Shown here: positions 53,968 to 63,060 of the stretch, piece by piece | How positions within the stretch are numbered: the stretch's first letter is position 1 | How the letters are laid out: the number at the start of each line of letters is the position of its first letter | Made by a program: the position numbers and the translations under genes | Assembly (NCBI RefSeq): GCF_005870025.1 | Contig: NZ_VATA01000040.1 | Span: 1-64,000 of the forward strand | From: Poseidonocella sp. HB161398 | GTDB lineage: Bacteria; Pseudomonadota; Alphaproteobacteria; Rhodobacterales; Rhodobacteraceae | Length of the DNA: 64,000 nucleotides | Direction: 5' to 3' | Notes under the pieces: generated by a model | Told to the model about the DNA's origin: nothing | Database searches by the model: none | Seen by the model: only the letters and a program-made list of their open reading frames with translations

Positions 53968-55678
53968 CGAAAACGCAGCCTTCGGGGTTACCAGGTTGGG
54001 CCGGTTCAACAGGCGGGAGGTGGAAAGGTCAAGCGGATATAGGCAAAACGCCCGGAAACCGGGCGCTCCGGCCGGTGCTGCGGCGCATCTGCGAGCGCCT
54101 TCGTCCTCCCGCTGGGCAACCGGCGCGGAGGGCGAAAATCCGTCCGGCTGCGGAGCTTACCGCCCCGCTGCGCCGCCGCTGCGCCGCGGCATCGCCCGGC
54201 GCCGCCCCTGCGGCCCCGGATCCCCGCTCTCCGATGCGCCCATGGCCCTCCGGCCGCCCGCAATTTTTCTTCGCGCGGGGGCCTTCGCCGTGTCGGTGCC
54301 CGGACCTGAACGGCACTCCGCTGGCGGTGCCGCCGGCTGCCCGGGACACGGGCTGCAAAGGGCCGCGATCCCGCCCTGCGTCCAGGTGCCCGTGACCCCG
54401 GGGCTCTCCGGAAATGCACGGCTTGCCCTGGCCCCGCTGCCACGGCTTGGCCAGCAGCAGCGGCGAGGCGGTTCGCGCATGCAGCGCGGCAGGCGCGCCC
54501 GGACCCCGGGCCTTCAATTCACCCGTTTCCCGTCATGGTCCGGCCCGCGCGCCGCCATCTCCGCGGCGCCCTTTCTCAGGCGTCGCACGGGGACATGTGC
54601 GGCCCCTCTCCTGGACCTGATCGTCCCGGAGGGATGCGTTCTGCCGCATGACGAGAGGGCGGGCGGTGGGCCTATGCGGAACAAGCTCCAAGTGGCCCGG
54701 CGGCGCTGCCGGTCGCGCACATTCGCGGCGGCAGGCAAGTCCCTGCACCCGCTGCTCCGGTGGCGCGCCTTCCCCTGCCCGTCTTCCCGGCGGGCCCGGC
54801 GTTCGGCCCGGGCTCTGCAGCCGGATGGCGATGCCTTCCGATTCCGGGCCGGTTGATGTCGTCGGCCTTGCTGCACTTTTGCCGGGGGCGGCCCCGAGTG
54901 CTCCGGTCCGCCCCGGCGACCGCGATCCTGGCCCGTGCGCAGGCCGTGCCACTGCGGTTGTTTTCCGTTGCGTGGCACGTCTCTGCGAAGCCATGTCCAC
55001 AGAGGGGCCGCTGCGCGGCGTTTCCCTGTGGCCGCGACGGCCCGCCCAGTGATTGCCATGTCTCCGAATGCAGGCCTCACACGGGCCCAGCCAGGGCAAC
55101 GATCAGGCGGTACCCGGCATTGGCAAGACCCTGAACACCATGGCCAATTGCCCGCGGGTGCCGGGCAGGCTCGGCGATCTCCGGCGCGTCCGGGCCGGGA
55201 GCAGCCCCCGGGTCTTCCCAGGGCTGCCCTTGCGCTCCTCAATCGCCCCGGTCTTCCCTGTCTCTTGGAACTGGAACTGGAACTGGAACTGGAACTGGAA
55301 CTGGAACTGGAACTGGAACTGGAACTGGAACTGGAGCTGGAACCGGAACTGGAACTGGAACCGGAAGCACGAGCCGCGCGCAGGCTGTCCTTCGGAGGGC
55401 AATGGCGCGGTACTTATGCCAGGGACGCTGGTCGGAGCGGGATATGGCGGAGTCGCGGACGGCCCGGCCTGCGCTGCTGAGAAGAGGAAGCCCGGAGAGG
55501 GAAGAAGCTCCAGAGTGCTGCCCCGCTGGTGCCGCAACCACGGCAAGCGCGGCAGCGATGTGCCTGTCGAGATCATCAGCCGCGTCCGTCGAAGCGGTCT
55601 CATGTGTCCTGCCCACACCGTGCCCGGCGCAGCGCGCAGAGGGAAAGATGGGTAGCGGGGGCGGCTGGCCGAGGGCGG
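53968..55678. other. 1.7-kb stretch without a recognisable gene
   Basis: Long open frames run through on both strands, but their translations are rich in Arg, Pro, Ala and Gly, with no motif, no hydrophobic periodicity and no ribosome sites, as expected of non-coding DNA at this GC. The only structured element is a CTGGAA hexanucleotide array at 55265-55366. A promoter for yidC must lie near the left end. No tRNA or RNA family was recognised. Confidence 0.55.
55265..55366. repeat. Tandem hexanucleotide array, about 17 units of CTGGAA
   Basis: An initial TTGGAA is followed by ten perfect CTGGAA units, then CTGGAG, CTGGAA, CCGGAA, two CTGGAA and CCGGAA, ending at 55366. The perfect units are clustered at the left, and variants at the right, as if the array is expanding at one end. 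Because the unit is 6 bp the frame never changes: the plus strand reads Leu-Glu, Trp-Asn or Gly-Thr repeats. It lies in gene-free DNA between yidC and the EAL gene. Confidence 0.95.
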
Positions 55679-57223
55679 TCAGCCTGTCTTGCGGCCGATT
55701 TCGGGCGGGGCGACCAGTTTCGCGCTGTGCTCGGCGAGCCAGGCGATGGTCTCTTCGAAGGGCATGGGGCGGCCGATGCCGTAGCCCTGGACATGGCCGC
55801 AGCCGAGCTGGGCCAGCATCGTGTGCTCTCCTAGGGTCTCGACGCCCTCGGCCAGCGAGTCGAGCTCCAGCCGTTCCGCCATGGTCAGGATCGCCGCCAC
55901 CATCCGCTGCTGTTCGCGGTCCTCGTCGACGCGCATCACGAAGGAGCGGTCGATCTTCAGCCGGCTGACGGTGAAGCGGCGGATATTGGTGATCGAGGAA
56001 TGGCCGGTGCCGAAATCGTCCAGGTCAATGCGGCAGCCGAGCCGCGAGAGGCCCGAGATGTTGCGGCTGACCGTGTCGTCGGCGCTTTCGGAGATCACGT
56101 TTTCAAGGACTTCCACCGTCAGCCGGTCGGGCGCCAGGCTGAAGCGGTCGAGCTCCCAGGCGATGCGGTCGAGCAGCGTCGGATTGCGCAGCTCGTCGAG
56201 CGAGAAATTGACGCCGACGGTCGGCACCTCCACCTGCGCGCGGTCCCAGGCCTTCAGCGCCGAGAGGCTGTTGTAAAGGACGGTTTCGCCCAGCTGTTCC
56301 AGCAGGCCGGCGGCCTCCATCGCGGGCAGGAATTCCGCGGGCGGGATCATGCCGCGTTCCGGATGCGACCAGCGGGCCAGGGCCTCGAACCCGGTGACCC
56401 GGCCGGTATCTGTGCTGATCTGCGGCTGGAACCAGGGCCGGATCTGGCCGTTTGCCAGCGCCTCGCGCACCTCGTCGATCAGCTTCGACTGGCTGACGCG
56501 GCGGCGGTGCATCTCTGCCGAATAGGCGCGGACGGAGCCCGGGCCGCGCCCCTGGGCCTCGCGCAGCGCGGCCTCGGCGGTCTCGACCAGGCTATGGCCG
56601 GTCGCGTCGGGCACCCGGTCGGGCTGGCTGAAGCCCGCGGAGATGGAGACATGCAGCTGCGTGCCGTCGAGCAGCACCGGCTCCGCCACCGCTTTCTGCA
56701 GCCGCGCGCAGATCTGCAGCAGCGATTCGAGATCGGCGCGGGCGGTGGGCGTCAGCAGGACGCCGAAGATGCCGTCGCCGAGACTCGCCACGGTGTCGGT
56801 GCGGCGCAACCCGCCCTGCAGCCGCTGGGCCACCTGCGTCAGGATGAGGTCGGCCGCGCGCAGGCCCAGGCGGCTGCGCATCAGGCTGAAATCATCGATG
56901 GCGAAGAGGATGCAGGCCGTGGTCCGGCCGCTTTCGAGACTGTCGCGCAGGATCGCCTCTGCCGCGGCCTCGATCTGGGTGCGCTTCAGGTCGAAGGGGC
57001 TCTGCCAGCTGCGCGGCAGGGCCGCCCCGGCCGGGCGCGCCAGGAGCCGCAGCGCCGCGGCGAGAGGAACGCCGATGGCCACGCAGTAGAGCCCGGGTTC
57101 TCCCAGAAGCCAGAATCCCGCCAGCGTGAGCGCCGGGACCGCAACCAGGAGGCCGGGCAGGGTCATTGCCTCGGACCGCCAGTCCCGCCGCAAGCCGGGC
57201 AGTTGCCAGTTCATGTTCTCCAT
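55679..57223 (-). CDS. Membrane-bound cyclic-di-GMP phosphodiesterase (degenerate GGDEF + EAL)
   Basis: The 514-residue protein has two N-terminal helices (about residues 20-42 and 45-65), a GGDEF domain whose active-site motif reads SLGDGIF instead of GGDEF (so probably no cyclase activity), and an EAL domain. The latter has the EAL loop (GFEALARW), Asn in VNFSLDEL, Glu in VEVLENV, paired Asp in DLDDFGTGHSS, Lys in LKIDRSFV and Glu in AEGVETLG, so phosphodiesterase activity is likely. The inert GGDEF could sense GTP. The 1.7-kb gene-free region lies beyond its 3' end. Confidence 0.9.
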   Translation of the reverse strand: MENMNWQLPGLRRDWRSEAMTLPGLLVAVPALTLAGFWLLGEPGLYCVAIGVPLAAALRLLARPAGAALPRSWQSPFDLKRTQIEAAAEAILRDSLESGRTTACILFAIDDFSLMRSRLGLRAADLILTQVAQRLQGGLRRTDTVASLGDGIFGVLLTPTARADLESLLQICARLQKAVAEPVLLDGTQLHVSISAGFSQPDRVPDATGHSLVETAEAALREAQGRGPGSVRAYSAEMHRRRVSQSKLIDEVREALANGQIRPWFQPQISTDTGRVTGFEALARWSHPERGMIPPAEFLPAMEAAGLLEQLGETVLYNSLSALKAWDRAQVEVPTVGVNFSLDELRNPTLLDRIAWELDRFSLAPDRLTVEVLENVISESADDTVSRNISGLSRLGCRIDLDDFGTGHSSITNIRRFTVSRLKIDRSFVMRVDEDREQQRMVAAILTMAERLELDSLAEGVETLGEHTMLAQLGCGHVQGYGIGRPMPFEETIAWLAEHSAKLVAPPEIGRKTG

Positions 57224-57264
57224 CCATCCCTTCGGTGCCGCATGGGCAGCCTAGGTGCTGGATG

Positions 57265-58146
57265 TCATTCAAGCGTTAACCGGGGCACGCCAGATTGCGC
57301 GGAATCTTCCGAGAATTCGCCGGTTCTGCGCTCCAACCCCATGAAATCGAAGATCTTCGGGTCGAGGAGATGCGAGGGGCGGGTGTTCATCAAGGCGCGG
57401 AACATCTTCTGCCGGCGGCCCGGGGCGTTCTTTTCCCAGCCGTCGAGAATCGCCTTCACCTGCTGGCGCTGCAGCCCGTCCTGGCTGCCGCAGAGGTCGC
57501 AGGGGATGATCGGATAGTTCATCGCCCGGGCAAAGCGCTCGCAATCGGCCTCGGCGACATGGGCGAGCGGGCGGTAGACGAAGAGGTCGCCTTCCTCGTT
57601 CACCAGCTTCGGCGGCATGGTCGCCAGGCGCGAGCCGTGGAAGAGGTTCATGAAGAACGTCTCGAGGATGTCGTCGCGGTGATGGCCGAGCACGACGGCC
57701 GAGCAGCCCTCCTCGCGCGCGATGCGGTAGAGGTTGCCGCGGCGCAGGCGCGAGCAGAGCGCGCAATAGGTCCGCCCGGCCGGCACCTTGTCCATGACGA
57801 TGGAATAGGTGTCCTGGTATTCGATCCGGTGCGGAACCCCCATCTTTTCAAGGAATTCCGGCAGGACGGTGGCGGGAAAGCCCGGCTGGCCCTGGTCGAG
57901 GTTGCAGGCCAGGATCTCCACCGGCAGCAGCCCGCGCCATTGCAGCTCGTGCAGCACGGCAAGCAGGGTGTAGCTGTCCTTGCCGCCCGAGAGGCAGACC
58001 AGCCAGCGGGCGCCGCGCTCCACCATGCCGTACTGCTCGATCGCCTCGCGGGTGTCGCGCACGATCCGCTTGCGGAGCTTCTTGAACTCCGTGGTCGAGG
58101 GCGCGCCCTTGAAGAGCGGATGGATGTCGTCGGCGTCGTCGAACAT
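57265..58146 (-). CDS. ttcA: tRNA 2-thiocytidine(32) synthetase TtcA
   Basis: A 293-residue PP-loop ATPase: [10 protein letters not shown] near residue 56, then [16 protein letters not shown] (first Cys pair) and [16 protein letters not shown] (second) which hold the iron-sulfur cluster and bind the t[20 protein letters not shown] is the family motif. It thiolates C32 of some tRNAs. ATG 58146 follows GAAGG; upstream frame is not conserved. The EAL gene starts 41 bp after its stop. Confidence 0.95.
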   Translation of the reverse strand: MFDDADDIHPLFKGAPSTTEFKKLRKRIVRDTREAIEQYGMVERGARWLVCLSGGKDSYTLLAVLHELQWRGLLPVEILACNLDQGQPGFPATVLPEFLEKMGVPHRIEYQDTYSIVMDKVPAGRTYCALCSRLRRGNLYRIAREEGCSAVVLGHHRDDILETFFMNLFHGSRLATMPPKLVNEEGDLFVYRPLAHVAEADCERFARAMNYPIIPCDLCGSQDGLQRQQVKAILDGWEKNAPGRRQKMFRALMNTRPSHLLDPKIFDFMGLERRTGEFSEDSAQSGVPRLTLE

Positions 58147-58248
58147 GGCAGGGCCTTCGGTCTTGGGGCCTTGGACAGGCGGCGGCACGGCGTGGTGCCG
58201 TCCGGAAACAGGATAGGCCCTCCGCGCGGAGCGGGAAAGGCCGCGGGC

Positions 58249-58473
58249 TCACGGATCGGGAACGTTGTCGATGCCCGAGCCGCCCCAGGGATGGCAGCGC
58301 AGAATCCGCCGGACCGTCAGCCAGCCGCCCTTCAGCGCGCCGTGCTTCTCCAGCGCCTCGAGCGCGTAGGCCGAGCAGGTCGGCTGGAAGCGGCAGCCAT
58401 GGCCGACCCAGGGCGACCAGAGCAGCCGGTAGGCCCGCACCGGCAGCGCCAGCACATGGGCCAGCGGCGTCAC
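58249..58473 (-). CDS. yidD: Membrane protein insertion efficiency factor YidD
   Basis: A 74-residue protein with [31 protein letters not shown] and the [16 protein letters not shown] end, the invariant cysteine-containing motifs of YidD. It assists YidC-dependent insertion. GTG start at 58473 shares GTGA with the rnpA stop, so the two are coupled; yidC itself is 4.3 kb away rather than next. Confidence 0.95.
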   Translation of the reverse strand: MTPLAHVLALPVRAYRLLWSPWVGHGCRFQPTCSAYALEALEKHGALKGGWLTVRRILRCHPWGGSGIDNVPDP

Positions 58474-58859
58474 CGCTTCTGCTCCCGCGGACGGTGCACC
58501 TTCTCGAGCGCGCGCGCGAGGTCGCGCAGCATCGCCTCGTAGGGATGCACCGCGGTCGCGCCGGGGCGGCCGATCAGGACATAGTCCCAGCCGGGCCGGC
58601 CGAGACGTGGCAGCACTTCGGCGGCAACGGCCCGCAGGCGCCGCTTCGCGCGGTTGCGCGCGACGGCATTGCCGACCTTCTTGGAACAGGTATAGCCCAC
58701 ACGCACCAAGCCCGCCGCGGAGTCGTCATTCCGCTGGCGGGCCTGTAGGGTGAAGGCATCCGTATGTGCACGCCCGGCACGGGCTGCACGCAGGAAGTCA
58801 GCGCGCTTCCGCAGGATCTGCGGACGCGGCAAGGATGGTCCGCTGGGCGCCTCTGTCAT
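58470..58859 (-). CDS. rnpA: Ribonuclease P protein component
   Basis: The 129-residue protein subunit supports tRNA 5' maturation by RNase [18 protein letters not shown] near residue 18, [27 protein letters not shown] (the RNR motif that contacts the RNA) and [10 protein letters not shown] are present. ATG 58859 is chosen; a TTG three bases before is also possible. It sits 21 bp after the rpmH stop, as universal. Confidence 0.95.
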   Translation of the reverse strand: MTEAPSGPSLPRPQILRKRADFLRAARAGRAHTDAFTLQARQRNDDSAAGLVRVGYTCSKKVGNAVARNRAKRRLRAVAAEVLPRLGRPGWDYVLIGRPGATAVHPYEAMLRDLARALEKVHRPREQKR

Positions 58860-58880
58860 CAAAGGACCGCCCGGCAGTCA

Positions 58881-59015
58881 TCAGGCGCAGAGCGACTTGC
58901 GGCCGCGAAGGCGGCGAGCGTTCAGGATCTTGCGGCCGGCCTTGGTGGCCATGCGCGCGCGGAAACCGTGACGGCGCTTGCGCACCAGGTTGGACGGCTG
59001 GAAAGTGCGTTTCAT
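58881..59015 (-). CDS. rpmH: 50S ribosomal protein L34
   Basis: The 44-residue protein [35 protein letters not shown] is invariant in bacteria. It starts the rpmH-rnpA-yidD operon on the minus strand. The first ATG of the full frame (59180) would give a nonsensical extension. The ribosome site is CCGGAG. Confidence 0.97.
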   Translation of the reverse strand: MKRTFQPSNLVRKRRHGFRARMATKAGRKILNARRLRGRKSLCA

Positions 59016-59260
59016 GAGTTCTACTCCGGCAAGGCCCCGCAGCAGGCGGCGCCGAATTCTTATGAGACGCCGCCCATAAGCGGTTCGCGGCAGCGAGTCA
59101 ATTGCCGCGAAGGGGATTCTGCCGCATTTGGGCAACAGAACCGCGGATCTGCCGCTTTCCGCACGGTCACCGGGCATCAAGGCGCCGTGACATGGCTGTC
59201 ATGTGGCTGCGCGGGGCCTCCGTGCTAGGATAGCCATGGGGGCGAAAGGATGCCAGACCC

Positions 59261-59872
59261 GTGACACGACACGCCGTATCCCGCGCTGCGCCGAGGCGCC
59301 TGCCGCTGATTCTGCCGCTGAGCGGCGGGGCGGGGCTGGCGAGCGATGCGCCGGATGCCGGCAGCCTGGCCACACGTCGCCGCACGCCGCTGCGATGGCG
59401 TGACCGCCATGTTCCGGCCGCAGCTGCGGGGGCCGTCCTTCTCTATATGCATGCCGCCGCGGGCCCCGGTGCCATGGTGGCGCCGCGGAACGGCAGCTTC
59501 TTCCATGCCTCTGCTGCGACGCCGGGCGCCTGCGCCATCTTCCTGGCGGCTGCTCCGGGCCTCCGCGCGCGGCAGGCAGCCCCGGAGCGGCGGGTCAGGG
59601 CCGACATTTGCGCCAGCCAGCGGCAGCGGCCGTTCTCCGCCCGGGTGAGTCCGGTTCGTCCCTTCCTCGCGCCGGATCCGGTGCCGGCTGGCCTGCCGCG
59701 CCCGCGCTTTGCCGCCTGCACTGCGCTTGGCCGCCGTCCAGGGCTGCCAGGGCATGCCTGGCTCGGCGGGATATTCACCGGCAGCAGGACACCGGATCCG
59801 CGGCCGTTCTTCGCGCCGCGTCCCCTTCTGCCGCCTGGTCCGGCGGCGTCGCGCATGCGGGAGGCGGCGTGA
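59261..59872 (+). pseudogene. Probable decayed TVP38/TMEM64-family membrane-protein gene
   Basis: A 203-residue frame whose translation keeps scattered fragments of TVP38/TMEM64 proteins in order: PGAMV, SAATPGACAIFLAAAPGLRARQAA, then TPDPRPFFAPRPLLPP near the end (compare TPD-x-G-II-FEP-x-LLP in intact members, from memory). The hydrophobic segments expected between them have lost their character, with many Arg and Pro. The stop shares TGATG with the oxidoreductase start, the coupling seen in intact TVP38-oxidoreductase pairs. The interval 59016-59260 holds only the divergent leader. Alternatives are a chance open frame, or accumulated compensating frameshifts. Confidence 0.45.
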
Positions 59873-61278
59873 TGGAGCGGATCGGCTGCGATGTCTGCGT
59901 GATCGGAGCCGGCTCGGGCGGGCTCTCCTTCGCGGCGGGGGCGGCGCAGATGGGCGCCGATGTGGTGCTGGTCGAGCGCGGCGAGATGGGCGGCGACTGC
60001 CTCAACTATGGCTGCGTGCCCTCGAAGGCGCTGCTGGCGGCGGCGAAGCTGGCCCAGGCGCACAGGACCGGCGGCATGGGCGTGGCGCCCGGCATGGCCG
60101 AGATCGACTTCGCCGCGGTGAAGGACCATGTCGCGGCGGTGATCGCTCAGATCGCGCCGCATGACAGCCAGGAGCGGTTCGAGGGGCTGGGCGTGCGGGT
60201 GATCCGCGAGAGCGCCGCCTTCGTCTCGCCGCGGGCGCTGCGGGCGGGCGGGACCGGGATCACGGCGCGCCGCTTTGTCATCGCCACCGGATCGCGGCCG
60301 CGCCTGCCGGATCTGCCGGGGCTGGCGGAGGCCGCGCCGCTGACCAACGAGACGGTCTTCGCGCTGCGCGACTGCCCGTCCCATCTGATGATTCTCGGCG
60401 GCGGGCCGGTCGGGATGGAGATGGCGCAGGCGCATCGGCGGCTGGGCGCCGAGGTGACGCTGATCGCCCGCAGCCGGGTGCTGCCGCGCGAGGACCCCGA
60501 GCTGGCCGAACCGGTCCGCGCGGCGCTTCTGGCCGAGGGCGTGCGGATTCTCGAGGATATGGCGGTGCGCCGTGTCCGTCCGGGGCCGGTGCTTGAGCTG
60601 GCGGACGGGAGCGAGATCGCGGGATCGCATCTGCTCTGCGCGACCGGGCGGCTGCCCAATATCGAGGATCTGGCGCTGGAGCGTGCGGGAATCGAGACCA
60701 CGGCCGCGGGGATCGCGGTCGATGCCGGGCTGCGCACGACGAACCGGCGCGCCTATGCCATCGGCGACGTGGCGGGGCAGGGGAAATTCACCCATCTGGC
60801 CGGCTACCATGCCGGGGTGGCGATCCGGCCGGTGCTCTTCGGCCTGCCGGCCAGGGCCCGAACCGCGCATGTGCCGCGCGTCACCTATACCTCGCCCGAG
60901 CTGGCGCAGATCGGAATGACCGAGGCCGAGGCCCGCGCAGCGCATGGGCCCCGGCTGGAGGTGATCCGGGTGCCCTATGCCGGCAATGACAGGGCGCAGG
61001 CCATGGGGCAGGGGACGGGGCTGCTGAAGCTGATGGCCGTCCGCGGCCGCGCCGTCGGGGTCGGCATCGCGGGCGAGTCGGCGGGCGAACTGATCGCCCC
61101 CTGGGCGATGGCGGCGGCGCAGGGGCTGAAATTGAAGGCAGTGACGTCGATGGTCCTGCCCTATCCGACCCTTTCAGAACTTAACAAACGCGCCGCGGGC
61201 GCCTATTTCTCCCCCAGACTGTTTGACAATCCGGCCGTTAAGCGCGTTGTTCGCCTGATCCAGCGAGTGATCCCCTGA
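59872..61278 (+). CDS. FAD-dependent pyridine nucleotide-disulfide oxidoreductase (mercuric-reductase/Lpd-like)
   Basis: A 468-residue flavoprotein: FAD motif CVIGAGSGGLSFA near residue 9, redox-active disulfide GGDCLNYGCVPSKALLAA near 41, NAD motif ILGGGPVGMEMAQ near 173, second FAD motif RAYAIGDVAG near 297 and the dimerisation domain. The C-terminal catalytic His of dihydrolipoamide dehydrogenases is replaced: the motif reads YPTLSEL instead of HPTxxE. That marks a group of uncharacterised oxidoreductases usually paired with TVP38 membrane proteins, here with the partner decayed. ATG 59872. Confidence 0.85.
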   Translation: MERIGCDVCVIGAGSGGLSFAAGAAQMGADVVLVERGEMGGDCLNYGCVPSKALLAAAKLAQAHRTGGMGVAPGMAEIDFAAVKDHVAAVIAQIAPHDSQERFEGLGVRVIRESAAFVSPRALRAGGTGITARRFVIATGSRPRLPDLPGLAEAAPLTNETVFALRDCPSHLMILGGGPVGMEMAQAHRRLGAEVTLIARSRVLPREDPELAEPVRAALLAEGVRILEDMAVRRVRPGPVLELADGSEIAGSHLLCATGRLPNIEDLALERAGIETTAAGIAVDAGLRTTNRRAYAIGDVAGQGKFTHLAGYHAGVAIRPVLFGLPARARTAHVPRVTYTSPELAQIGMTEAEARAAHGPRLEVIRVPYAGNDRAQAMGQGTGLLKLMAVRGRAVGVGIAGESAGELIAPWAMAAAQGLKLKAVTSMVLPYPTLSELNKRAAGAYFSPRLFDNPAVKRVVRLIQRVIP

Positions 61279-61285
61279 TCTGAAA

Positions 61286-62692
61286 ATGTCGTTCCTCAAC
61301 TCCCTTTCCGGCCGCTTCCTGGTCCTCACGGTCATCTTCGTGATGCTGGCCGAGATCCTGATCTTCGTCCCTTCGGTGGCGCGCTACCGCGAGGACTACC
61401 TTCTGGCGCGGCTCGAGCGGGCGCAGATCGCCTCTCTGGCGCTGCTGGCCGATGACGCGCTCGACCAGGATCTGGAGAAGGAGCTCCTGCAGAATGCCGG
61501 CGTCTTCAACGTGGTGCTGCGGCGCGACGAGATGCGCCAGCTGATGCTGTCCTCGCCGATCCCGGCGCCGGTCTCGGAGACTTTCGATCTGCGCGACCCT
61601 TCGGTGCTCAGCCTGATCCGCGACGCGCTGCGCTCGATTCTCGACGACAGCGACTCGATCATCCGGGTGATCGGCGCGCCGACCCAGGATGCCGGGCTGC
61701 TGATCGAGGTCACGATGGAATCGAAGCCGCTGCGCGCGGCGATGCTGGATTACGGCGAGCGGATCCTGGTCCTCTCGGCGATGATCTCGGCGGTGACGGC
61801 GGCGCTGCTCTTCTTCGCGGTTCGCCGGATTCTCGTCGTGCCGATCCGCAAGGTGGTCGCCCATATGCAGAGCTATGCCGACGCGCCCGAGGACGTGCGG
61901 CGGATCATCGAGCCCAATGCCTCGCTGACCGAGCTGCGCGCCGCCGAGGACGCGCTGCAGTCGATGCAGCAGCACCTGACCGCGGCGCTGAAGCAGAAGG
62001 ACCGGCTGGCGCAGCTCGGCGGCGCGGTGGCCAAGGTCAGCCACGACCTGCGCAACATCCTGACCTCGGCCCAGCTTTTCGCCGACAGCATGGAGAAGAG
62101 CGACGATCCGCGGATCCAGCGGATCGCGCCCAAGCTGGTCGGCTCGATCTCCCGGGCGGTCAATCTCTGCGAGGCGACCCTGGCCTTCGGCCGTGCCGAG
62201 GAGCCGCCGCCCAGCCTGACGCGGATCGCGGTCTGCGGGCTGATCGAGGACGTGCTGGAGGGCGAACGGCTGGCAGCGGACGGCCAGGCCTGCCGGCTGG
62301 AGGCGGAGGCGCCGCAGGGGATGATCCTGCGCTGCGACCCCGAGCAGATGTACCGCGTCCTCGGCAACCTGGTGCGCAACGCCCGCCAGGCGATCACCGC
62401 CACCGGCGGCGAGGGCAGCGTGACCGTGCGCGCCAGCGAGACCGAGGAGGCCTGGATGATCGCGGTCGCAGATACCGGGCCGGGGCTGCCGCCGAAGGCG
62501 CGCGAGCATCTCTTCACGCCGTTCCAGGGCGGTGCGCGCAAGGGCGGCTCGGGTCTGGGCCTCGCCATCGCCTCGGAGCTGGTGCGCGGCCATGGCGGCC
62601 GGCTGGAGCTGACCCGCACGGATGCCAGCGGCACGGTCTTCACGATCTGGCTGCCGAAATCGGAAATTTTGCAAAATTCGCCTTCAGCGTGA
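61286..62692 (+). CDS. Membrane sensor histidine kinase
   Basis: The 468-residue kinase has two membrane helices (about residues 10-30 and 160-182) bordering a ~125-residue periplasmic sensor domain, a HAMP-like segment (RRILVVPIRKVVAHMQSYADAPED), a phosphoacceptor motif VSHDLRNILTSAQL near residue 252, N box NLVRNARQAI, G1 VADTGPGLPP and G2 GGSGLGLAIA. No response regulator gene lies beside it, so it is an orphan here. It starts 7 bp after the oxidoreductase stop and may share its transcript, perhaps sensing an envelope signal. Confidence 0.88.
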   Translation: MSFLNSLSGRFLVLTVIFVMLAEILIFVPSVARYREDYLLARLERAQIASLALLADDALDQDLEKELLQNAGVFNVVLRRDEMRQLMLSSPIPAPVSETFDLRDPSVLSLIRDALRSILDDSDSIIRVIGAPTQDAGLLIEVTMESKPLRAAMLDYGERILVLSAMISAVTAALLFFAVRRILVVPIRKVVAHMQSYADAPEDVRRIIEPNASLTELRAAEDALQSMQQHLTAALKQKDRLAQLGGAVAKVSHDLRNILTSAQLFADSMEKSDDPRIQRIAPKLVGSISRAVNLCEATLAFGRAEEPPPSLTRIAVCGLIEDVLEGERLAADGQACRLEAEAPQGMILRCDPEQMYRVLGNLVRNARQAITATGGEGSVTVRASETEEAWMIAVADTGPGLPPKAREHLFTPFQGGARKGGSGLGLAIASELVRGHGGRLELTRTDASGTVFTIWLPKSEILQNSPSA

Positions 62693-62701
62693 TTTTTCCG
62701 C

Positions 62702-62730
62702 TTGCAGCCACCCGTCGCTCACTTTAGGAC
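62702..62730 (+). promoter_or_regulatory. Promoter of tRNA-Arg
   Basis: TTGCAG (62702-62707) and TAGGAC (62725-62730) have a 17-bp spacer and end 12 bp before the tRNA 5' end, the same geometry as for tRNA-Gly. Confidence 0.45.
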
Positions 62731-62742
62731 GCACTCCACAAG

Positions 62743-62819
62743 GCGCTGGTAGCTCAGTTGGATAGAGTACTTGACTACGAATCAAGGGGTCGGGGGTTCG
62801 AATCCTCCCCAGCGCGCCA
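62743..62819 (+). tRNA. tRNA-Arg (anticodon ACG)
   Basis: The acceptor GCGCTGG pairs with CCAGCGC. D-arm TAGCTCAGTTGGATAGAG, anticodon stem CTTGA/TCAAG with loop CTACGAA (ACG), T-loop TTCGAAT, discriminator G and encoded CCA at 62817-62819. 77 nt. It reads CGU/CGC/CGA through A34-to-inosine editing. Confidence 0.96.
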
Positions 62820-62828
62820 TTTCCTCCG

Positions 62829-62902
62829 TGTGGGGTGTCAAGCAAAGCTGACTTTACTGTCAGTTTTCTGACCTAGCAGGCGGGATCTCCCGGAAGGGAG
62901 AT
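62829..62902. mobile_element. Probable left end of a Mu-like transposable prophage (or other TG-ended element)
   Basis: Beginning at 62829, TGTGGGGTGTCA is followed by three spaced copies of a CTGAC/GTCAG core (CTGAC near 62848, GTCAG near 62859, CTGAC near 62868), the arrangement of transposase binding sites at element ends. A 7-bp hairpin ATCTCCC-GGAA-GGGAGAT (62885-62902) comes next. It lies 10 bp past tRNA-Arg. The gene order beyond it (leftward XRE repressor, rightward Ner) matches the left end of phage Mu. An IS21-type end would look similar but would not be followed by these genes. The right end is outside the window. Confidence 0.5.
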
Positions 62903-63060
62903 GGCGTTGCCCAGCTGAGCATCAGATGGCGACATCAGGCGGGTCCTGATCGTCGGCTTCTCCGCCGGACGCGCTTCCTCCGGATCTTTCCTTATAAATC
63001 TGGTTCAGGCCTTCCCGAACTGCCCCTCGCCGTCGCGCGGGCCCGGGCGGTCGCCGGGGC

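Noticed and set aside
55053-55655. Frames encoding Trp-Asn, Leu-Glu or Gly-Thr repeats
   Set aside because: These are translations of the CTGGAA array; flanks have no coding character or ribosome sites.
62829-62902. IS21-type insertion-sequence end
   Set aside because: The repeated CTGAC cores would suit it, but no istA/istB gene follows; a repressor/Ner pair does, so a Mu-like element fits better. Not fully excluded.
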